A stretch of DNA of 34,345 bases, from the NCBI GenBank assembly GCA_030610945.1, contig JAUWQV010000001.1:89901-124245 (forward strand), given 5' to 3'. Each line of letters starts with the position of its first letter. Positions within the stretch are counted from its first letter, which is position 1. This DNA is from Methanocellales archaeon. Lineage in GTDB: Archaea > Halobacteriota > UBA148 > JAUWXC01. This document shows, piece after piece, positions 28,734 through 34,345 of the stretch. The position numbers and the translations under genes are program-made. The notes under the pieces are model-generated. The model did not search any database and was not told where the DNA came from. It was given only the letters and a program-made list of their open reading frames with translations.

Positions 28734-29933
28734 ATGAGGGATAAGATTCTGAATGGAATAAGCACCAACGTCATTCTGCTGGGCATGGTTAGCTTTCTCA
28801 CCGATGCGAGCAGCGAGATGATATTACCCCTTCTCCCGATGTTCATAGCCGCCCTCGGAGGCACGGGACTTATAATTGGCATAATAGGCGGCTTAAGCGA
28901 CAGTGTGGCCAGCATCCTCAAGGTGTTTTCAGGATACTGGTCCGACAAGGTTGGGAAGCGGCTTCCATTCATCTCTGTCGGTTACGTGGTGTCAGCAGTA
29001 TCAAAAACACTTCTTGCGCTTTCCGCCACATGGCAGCATGTGCTTGTACTCAAACCATTAGAGCGAGTTGGCAAGGGGCTGAGGACAGCGCCAAGAGATG
29101 CAATTATAGCAGACTCTGGCGCTAAAAGGGGCAAGGCGTTCGGCATTCATAGAGCCATGGACACAGGTGGAGCGATCCTCGGTTCCGTGCTTGCTTTGGT
29201 CCTCTTCCTGCTCTTTAGCCAAACTAACATACCGCTCGATGCCATGAGAAACATCTTCATCATCGCCGGGATTGTTGCGTTTACCGCCATTGTCCCGCTG
29301 AGATTTGTAAAGGAAAAAAAGAGAGAAGGTCATGTGCAATCCCTAAAGATTGGATTAAGGGCTTTGCCTAAATCGTTCCATTTATACGTAATCATAGCCA
29401 CGGTTTTTGCATTTGGAAACTTCACATACATGTTCTTTATACTCCGCGCCCAAGAGTGCATAGCGATAGAGCCGGCAAAGTCGATTGCCCTGGTTCTCAT
29501 ATTATACATATGGTTCAACATTGTCTATACGATATTCTCGGTGCCAAGCGGTGTGCTTTCAGATAGGATTGGAAGAAGTAACGTCTTAGTTTTGGGCTAT
29601 TCGCTCTTTGGCCTGACCTGCGTCGGATTCGCCGTTTTCTCCTCAATGTATTTGTTCGTCCTTATGTTCGCGCTGTATGGATTGGTCAATGCACTGGTAG
29701 ATGCGACGCAGCGGGCATTTGCATCGGATTTCGTAGCCGAGAGACTAAGGGGCACCGCTTTAGGGACATTTCACACTGCCATTGGCCTGGCAACCCTGCC
29801 GGCAAGTGTGATTGCAGGAGCGCTGTGGCAGTATGTCAGCCCCAGCACAACGTTCCTTTATGGCGCAGCAATGGGGTTTTTGGCTGCCGGTCTGCTCGTA
29901 GTCACGCGCATAGATGTCGATGTTCAAAATTAG
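28734..29933 (+). CDS. Major facilitator superfamily transporter
   Basis: The 399-residue protein has twelve predicted helices in two halves. MFS signatures are GYWSDKVGKRLPFI (loop 2-3, motif A, DKVGKR), ERVGKGLRTAPRDAII in helix 4-5 and GVLSDRIGRSNVLV (loop 8-9, the motif A repeat). The ERxGKGLRTxPRDA motif is typical of a prokaryotic group of uncharacterised drug or metabolite exporters. It starts seven bases after the DUF2070 stop. Its stop is only two bases from the 3' end of the opposing tRNA-Arg gene. Confidence 0.9.
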   Translation: MRDKILNGISTNVILLGMVSFLTDASSEMILPLLPMFIAALGGTGLIIGIIGGLSDSVASILKVFSGYWSDKVGKRLPFISVGYVVSAVSKTLLALSATWQHVLVLKPLERVGKGLRTAPRDAIIADSGAKRGKAFGIHRAMDTGGAILGSVLALVLFLLFSQTNIPLDAMRNIFIIAGIVAFTAIVPLRFVKEKKREGHVQSLKIGLRALPKSFHLYVIIATVFAFGNFTYMFFILRAQECIAIEPAKSIALVLILYIWFNIVYTIFSVPSGVLSDRIGRSNVLVLGYSLFGLTCVGFAVFSSMYLFVLMFALYGLVNALVDATQRAFASDFVAERLRGTALGTFHTAIGLATLPASVIAGALWQYVSPSTTFLYGAAMGFLAAGLLVVTRIDVDVQN

Positions 29934-29935
29934 AG

Positions 29936-30062
29936 CGGACACGGGGGGATTTGAACACCCGACATTCGGCTCTCCTCCCGCATCAAAAGAGGTTTTTGAT
30001 CAAACTTTTATTAAAAGTTTGGTTAGAAGGCCGACGCTCTATCCGGGCTAAGCCACGGGCCC
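29936..30062 (-). tRNA. tRNA-Arg(TCT) with 52-base intron and mismatched 3' half
   Basis: The 5' half is regular: GGGCCCG, D-arm GCTTAGCCCGGATAGAGC, anticodon stem TCGGC/GCCGA, loop C-T-TCT-A-A (anticodon TCT). The intron 29972-30023 lies at 37/38; its GAGG pairs with CTTC of the loop for the bulge-helix-bulge. The 3' half deviates: the acceptor reads CGTGTCC instead of CGGGCCC (one G-T wobble, one C-T mismatch at 5-68), and the T-stem GGGTG/CCCCC has a T-C mismatch at 52-62. It may be functional with weak stems, decaying, or affected by sequence errors. Confidence 0.8.
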
Positions 30063-30106
30063 ATGAGAGATAGTTTCTCTTAAATAATAAATCTTTTTAA
30101 CTCCAC

Positions 30107-30901
30107 CTACCCATACAAGGGCATCCCCCGTTCCCCAACTTCTCGCTTCTCTGCCTTTCCGACCTGTTCTGCCAATTTTCTAAATCCCAACTCGATGTGT
30201 TCTACTTGCTTGAATAATTTTTCGGTGTCGACGTTCATGCCATACAACGAGTTTAACACCTTGATAACTTCAATAGCAGCCCTAGGATCTGGGGCTGCAC
30301 CGTAGGCCTCACTTAATAAGCCGATTGCCGGAAAATTGCGCAAACTGCACTCTGTCATAATGCTTCCGGCTATCCCGGCTACAGTACCCATGCCAAAGAT
30401 AGGTGCCTTGTTCTTGAGTTTTTTTAGGGCAGAGGGCGTCGTTGCAACACCAAATACCCTGTGCTTTTGCTTGGTCCGTTCTCGGACAATTTTTGCTATG
30501 TCCTCATCCGATGCAACACCATACATAGAAGTATCAGACATGGTAGCGACGCCCGTAATCGACACAATCTCTCGCGCATTAATCTGATGCGCCCAATTAA
30601 CAAGCGCCTTACTAACATCATACGAAATCACCGGAGAAATTGGCACATCAGAGACTACGACGATTAATTCGTCACCTTCATAAATTCTGGTGGGCACATT
30701 TACGAGTCCGGCAAATAAGACAGCTATTGGTGGAAAAAGTTTAGAGTCGACCGACCCTATGTGCCTCAACTTTAACTGGTCTATGAGATACTGGCTTACA
30801 ATATTGCCAACCAGCCCAGTACTAGGAAACCCAACCAGCAGGACAGGGTTTTTCGATTTGATATTTTTTACGATGAAATTTACCTTCTCGGATTCGTCCA
30901 T
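30107..30901 (-). CDS. PAC2-family protein (proteasome-assembly chaperone homologue)
   Basis: The 264-residue protein reads NPVLLVGFPSTGLVGNIVSQYLID, LFPPIAVLFAGLVNVPTRIY, ELIVVVSDVPISPVISYDVSKALVNWA, IVSITGVATMSD, GMGTVAGIAGSIMTECSLRNFPAIGLLSEAYGAAPDPRAA, and a helical C-terminus. This is the archaeal PAC2 pattern. Relatives (PbaA/PbaB) help assemble the 20S proteasome or have lost that binding. ATG 30901 has GGTGG upstream. It ends 44 bases before tRNA-Arg on the same strand. Confidence 0.88.
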   Translation of the reverse strand: MDESEKVNFIVKNIKSKNPVLLVGFPSTGLVGNIVSQYLIDQLKLRHIGSVDSKLFPPIAVLFAGLVNVPTRIYEGDELIVVVSDVPISPVISYDVSKALVNWAHQINAREIVSITGVATMSDTSMYGVASDEDIAKIVRERTKQKHRVFGVATTPSALKKLKNKAPIFGMGTVAGIAGSIMTECSLRNFPAIGLLSEAYGAAPDPRAAIEVIKVLNSLYGMNVDTEKLFKQVEHIELGFRKLAEQVGKAEKREVGERGMPLYG

Positions 30902-30996
30902 CGTACCACCACCCGTTTAAACGAAGTATAAGAACATAAGTTCATCGATTTAATGAAGATTTATTAAGCGGGATGTAATTCAAAGAGGGGATTAAC

Positions 30997-31301
30997 ATGC
31001 AGGAGTATAGATTTAAAAAAGGTCACAGCACTGAAAAGGAGCGCATATTGGCAGTTCTGAAAGAGTGCTTTCCATGTGAAATTAAGGAAGATGAAGACAA
31101 ACTCAGATTGAGTTATGGCGCGATAAAAGAGATGATCGTGTTTGTTAACGGAAAACTGCACGTCGATACCAAGCCGGATTTAAGCGCAAGCGATGATGTT
31201 ATTATAGATACCAACAGGCGTTTTCGTGTTTTTTAGAAAAAGCGACAGGGTATACCGCAAAGCAAAGGCTTAGCATGGCGAAAAAGGAAGTGCAAAAATG
31301 A
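30997..31301 (+). pseudogene. DUF5611 protein gene split by a one-base frameshift
   Basis: The first frame (30997-31236) gives 79 residues starting MQEYRFKKGHSTEKERI and ends NRRFRVF-stop. From 31233 the -1 frame continues at once with LEKATGYTAK and ends KKEVQK at a TGA at 31299-31301. That continuation is what I would expect for the C-terminus of DUF5611 proteins of about 100 residues. The break lies in a run of six T (31229-31234). One extra T would restore a single frame of about 101 residues. It is either an indel mutation, a sequencing error, or frameshifting on the T-run ahead of the TAG. The family is of unknown function. Confidence 0.7.
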
Positions 31302-31434
31302 TGTGTTGTTAGCTGCGTCTTATGCGGTATATAGTACAACGTGTTATAGGCTATTAGATACAATAGCGTGGTGCTCCTCACAATACAAGGGATGATTAGA
31401 GGATTTTTGCAATGAGAAAATGGAGAAGGATGAC
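31302..31434 (+). other. Gap before the glycosyltransferase gene
   Basis: The stretch is AT-rich with TATA-like pieces (GCGGTATATAGTAC near 31325-31338). I see no RNA gene or clear repeat. Confidence 0.35.
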
Positions 31435-33618
31435 ATGGTATCGATCTTATATGTTGGAACCTTCCCTCCTAGAGCGTGTGGGATAGCTACATTCACAAAA
31501 GATTTAACAGATACCATGGATGAAAAATTTAGACCATTGCTAAAGTCCGAGGTTTTAGCCATAAATGATAATGAAGCATGTTACAACTACAATGACAAAG
31601 TCAAGTTTCAGTTAGATGAAACAGATATAGATGCATACATACAGCTTGCCAGGGAAATAAATAACTCAAATGCAATTAAAATAATTAATATTCAACACGA
31701 ATTTGGCATTTTTGGTGGAGAGAATGGCAGCCATATACTACATTTTTTAGATACGATTGAGAAACCAGTTGTAATTACTTTGCATACTGTCGAGGCAAAT
31801 CCCGATGAACACAAAAAGGGGCTTGTCCAGTCCATTGCTAGTTGCTGCAGCGCAGTTGTCGTGATGGCAAAAGAGGGCGTCCGCATCCTCCAAGAGGACT
31901 ATGAGATTAAGAATGCGAAAATATTTTTCATCCCCCATGGAGTTCCATCGGTTCCGTTCAATTCCAATTCCAAATATTTAAAAGAAAAAATCGGTTTGAA
32001 AGATAGAAGAATCATATCTACATTTGGTTTACTCAACCGGGACAAGGGGGTGGAATATGTATTAAAGGCTTTACCTTCTGTTGTTGAAAAATTCCCCGAT
32101 ATCGTGTACATCATAATAGGAGAAACTCATCCCATAGTCAGAAAAAAAGAAGGAGAATCCTACAGGAATGAATTAGAAGAGATGGTCAAGGAGTTGGGAT
32201 TAGAAAAACATGTCATATTCTATAACAAATACCTGGCATCAAACGAAGTTATCGAGTATTTGCGCGCCACTGATGCGTACATTGCCCCGGTACTTAATGA
32301 AAAACAAATAGTAAGCGGAACACTATCATATGCCATGGGTTGCGGAAAAGCGATTATAGCTACACCAACAATTTACGCCAAAGAGGTACTATCTCAGAAA
32401 AGAGGGATACTAGTTGAGTTTAAAAATCCAGATTCAATTGCTAAAGCACTGATCGGTGTTCTATCTGATGGGCAGTTAAAGGAAACACTGGAAAAAAATG
32501 CCTATGAATATGGAAGTAGAATGGTCTGGTCCAATGTTGCCTCAAGTTATTTGAAGATATTCAACGAGGTAGCAAATTTAACACCACAATATCCTCCTAT
32601 CAAATTAGATTACTTAACACTCCTTACAGATGATGCGGGCATTATGCAGCACGCAAAATATTCAATAGCAGCCAGAAAAGAGGGGTATACAACAGATGAT
32701 AACGCAAGGGCACTGATTGTAACAACAAAACATTATGAGCTTTTTAGGCCTAAAATAAGCCTGAAACTAATTAGTAAGTTTTTGAGTTTCCTGTATTTTG
32801 CCCAAAGAGAGGATGGAAAGTTTCATAATTTTATGAGTTACCATAAAAAATTTTTAGATGAAGAAGGGAGTGAGGATTCCTTCGGACGAGCCTTAGAGTC
32901 TTGTGGCTATGTCATCTCCAGTGAAATTCAGGAAAATATTAAGGCAGCGGCTAAGTACATTTTTGATAATGCATCAAAGTGGGTGACTCATCTAAATTCC
33001 CCTAGAGCAAAAGCATTCGCGATAATCGGGCTTTGCCATTATTTTAAAAAATACAAACACGAAGACATCATAGATAAAATAGAGATATTAGCTGATTCTC
33101 TGGTCGAGTCGTATAAAACAAACGCGTCACAAGATTGGAGATGGTTTGAGCCTTATTTGACTTATTCAAACAGTAGCTTGCCCGAATCCTTGTTTTTAGC
33201 ATACTCCATAACAAAAAACGAATCATACCTAAAGATCGCACAAGAGAGTTTAGATTTCTTGTCAGAAGTGGTAATAGTTGATGGAAAATTAATGCCAATT
33301 GGCAATAAAGGATGGTACAATAAAGATGGTAAAAGAGCGTTTTATGATCAACAGCCCATTGATGCTGGTGCAATGGTACAAACTTACTTGGTAGCGTATG
33401 AGATTACAAAAGAAGATAGATATTATGAAAATGCCATCCTTGCTTTCGAGTGGTTTTTAGGGAAAAACTCCTTGAACCAATGGGCATATGATAAGATAAC
33501 CGGCGGATGCTTTGATGGCATAACCCCACATGGCATAAATCTTAATCAAGGAGCCGAGTCTACACTTGCATATTTGCTTGCGAGATTATGCCTTGAAGAG
33601 GTAATATTTTTCAAATGA
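31435..33618 (+). CDS. GT4-type glycosyltransferase fused to a helical (alpha/alpha)6 glycosidase-like domain
   Basis: The protein is about 727 residues. The first 385 are a GT-B glycosyltransferase of family 4: LYVGTFPPRACGIATFTKDL, INIQHEFGIFGGENG, VITLHTVEAN, FIPHGV, STFGLLNRDKGVEYVLKALP, and the C-terminal nucleotide-sugar site KQIVSGTLSYAMGCGKAIIATP. Residues about 410-727 form a helical repeat domain (YTTDDNARALIVTTKHYEL, REDGKFHNFMSY, EDSFGRALESCGY, WRWFEPYLTYSNSSLPESL, FDGITPHGINLNQGAESTLAYLLA). It probably handles mannosides, given the adjacent GH130 gene. ATG 31435 is preferred (GGAG at 31423); ATG 31420 is possible. It is clearly AT-richer than the genes to its left. Confidence 0.85.
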   Translation: MVSILYVGTFPPRACGIATFTKDLTDTMDEKFRPLLKSEVLAINDNEACYNYNDKVKFQLDETDIDAYIQLAREINNSNAIKIINIQHEFGIFGGENGSHILHFLDTIEKPVVITLHTVEANPDEHKKGLVQSIASCCSAVVVMAKEGVRILQEDYEIKNAKIFFIPHGVPSVPFNSNSKYLKEKIGLKDRRIISTFGLLNRDKGVEYVLKALPSVVEKFPDIVYIIIGETHPIVRKKEGESYRNELEEMVKELGLEKHVIFYNKYLASNEVIEYLRATDAYIAPVLNEKQIVSGTLSYAMGCGKAIIATPTIYAKEVLSQKRGILVEFKNPDSIAKALIGVLSDGQLKETLEKNAYEYGSRMVWSNVASSYLKIFNEVANLTPQYPPIKLDYLTLLTDDAGIMQHAKYSIAARKEGYTTDDNARALIVTTKHYELFRPKISLKLISKFLSFLYFAQREDGKFHNFMSYHKKFLDEEGSEDSFGRALESCGYVISSEIQENIKAAAKYIFDNASKWVTHLNSPRAKAFAIIGLCHYFKKYKHEDIIDKIEILADSLVESYKTNASQDWRWFEPYLTYSNSSLPESLFLAYSITKNESYLKIAQESLDFLSEVVIVDGKLMPIGNKGWYNKDGKRAFYDQQPIDAGAMVQTYLVAYEITKEDRYYENAILAFEWFLGKNSLNQWAYDKITGGCFDGITPHGINLNQGAESTLAYLLARLCLEEVIFFK

Positions 33619-33623
33619 GATCA

Positions 33624-34345
33624 CTACTTTTTCGTTAACTCGTCAAGCAATTCATTTATATCGAGGGAGATTACTCCAATTCTCATATCAGCTGCGCCAT
33701 AGTAAATATAAAGTCTTTTACCAAAAATAACGGTCCCAGAAGGAAATACAACATTGTTTACATTGCCCTTTTTCTCCCATTCTGTTTCTGGAGAAAAAAG
33801 CGGTTCTTTGGGGTGGCTGATTACTTTTGTGGGATCGTTTTTATCCAGTAATGCTACTCCTGCTCTATAGATTCTTCCTACATTCAGGTCATCTACGCCA
33901 TGATAAATCAAAAGCCATCCTTTATCAGTTTCGATCGGTGGACATCCCCCTCCGACATTTCTCACCTCATACCAGTACCTTGACTCAAGAACCACAAAAC
34001 TAGGTAAGATTTTTAAATAATCCCTCCAGAAATCCGGCGTCAGATCTTTGAAGTCATCAAAGTAAATGACTTGAATGTCTGGAAGAATCCTGTGGATTAA
34101 CGCGAACTTTCCATTGATCTTCTTTGGAAATAAAAACGTATTTTTATTCCACAACAGCACATCTTTTGCAACTATATCCTTAAAATACGATTCAAAAAGG
34201 AAGTATCTCTCCTTTATTGCCGGGCATGTGCGAAGTATATCTTCTGCTTCATCATATGTTATGTCAGGCAAGATAGGTCCCATTTTTTCAAAGTTTTTAA
34301 GATCCTTGCTTGTGGCATAAGCCAAGCGTGTATTCTTACCGTCAT
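33624..34345 (-). CDS. GH130-family glycoside phosphorylase, N-terminus beyond window
   Basis: The frame is open to the window edge, with the sequence before the apparent TTG at 34325 reading DGKNTRLAYATSKDL, a normal GH130 segment. The true start is therefore outside. Visible motifs include FEKMGPILP, VRNVGGGCPPIETDKGWLLIYHGVD, IYRAGVALLDKNDPTKVISH, PLFSPETEWEKKGNVNNVVFPSG and IYYGAADMRIGVISL. GH130 enzymes phosphorolyse beta-mannosides. Such genes often lie beside glycosyltransferase genes. It converges with the glycosyltransferase gene, five bases apart, so the two are not one operon, though they likely share a pathway. Confidence 0.88.
   Translation of the reverse strand, partial: DGKNTRLAYATSKDLKNFEKMGPILPDITYDEAEDILRTCPAIKERYFLFESYFKDIVAKDVLLWNKNTFLFPKKINGKFALIHRILPDIQVIYFDDFKDLTPDFWRDYLKILPSFVVLESRYWYEVRNVGGGCPPIETDKGWLLIYHGVDDLNVGRIYRAGVALLDKNDPTKVISHPKEPLFSPETEWEKKGNVNNVVFPSGTVIFGKRLYIYYGAADMRIGVISLDINELLDELTKK

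Noticed and set aside
31229-31235. T6A as a classical tandem-slip frameshift site (U UUU UUA)
   Set aside because: The zero frame reads GUU UUU UAG, so it is out of register for the classical heptamer. Single P-site slippage stays possible and is discussed under the DUF5611 finding.

Overview
The window is archaeal. Five tRNA genes lack an encoded CCA, four of them carry archaeal-type introns, many starts sit about 25-35 bases behind TATA boxes, and the gene set is diagnostic: archaeosortase A, archaeal MptD of tetrahydromethanopterin synthesis, DphB and Dph6 for diphthamide, Trm1, Trm5, HerA, PAC2, DUF371, DUF357, DUF555, DUF2070 and DUF5611. Together these point to a methanogen-like euryarchaeon (methanogen, ANME or Archaeoglobus type). 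I cannot name the genus from sequence alone.

Layout. 1-376: end of a Nudix hydrolase gene. 450-2811: a tightly overlapping operon artA-psd-pssA-mptD, joining protein sorting, archaeal phospholipid head-group synthesis and pterin synthesis. 2812-5656: an island of three toxin-antitoxin modules, one HTH-MNT/HEPN pair and two paralogous UPF0175/PIN (DUF3368) pairs that converge tail to tail. The HEPN cassette is flanked by two copies of the 3' end of mptD. 5758-12654: five exported or membrane-anchored, heavily N-glycosylatable beta-sandwich proteins made of two paralogous families, followed by a MinD-like ATPase (12789-13544). 13601-16710: THEP1 NTPase, trm1, convergent rlmE, htpX.

16803-20564 is a tRNA-rich stretch on the minus strand: Met(CAT) and Glu(TTC) in tandem, Leu(CAA) ahead of deoC and a class II aldolase, and Thr(CGT) ahead of a zinc-ribbon gene and yjbQ. 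The tRNA-Met and tRNA-Leu genes share an identical 90-base structured intron core. In Met it sits at the canonical 37/38 site, in Leu it sits in the D-loop. This is the most striking observation in the window.

20596-30901 is mostly core information and metabolism: trm5, a winged-helix regulator with a cluster of TGTGAA repeats at its promoter, dphB, herA, DUF357, DUF555, a PfkB kinase, dph6, DUF2070, an MFS transporter, an intron-bearing tRNA-Arg(TCT) with a mismatched 3' half, and a PAC2 protein. 30997-31301 is a DUF5611 gene apparently split by a one-base frameshift. The right end (31435-34345) is AT-rich and carries a glycosyltransferase fused to a helical glycosidase-like domain, convergent with a GH130 phosphorylase that runs off the window.

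Functional links that are inference: ArtA with Asd/PssA (lipid-linked sorting of surface proteins), the surface-protein cluster with MinD (localised assembly), and two diphthamide genes (first and last steps of the later pathway) on either side of herA.
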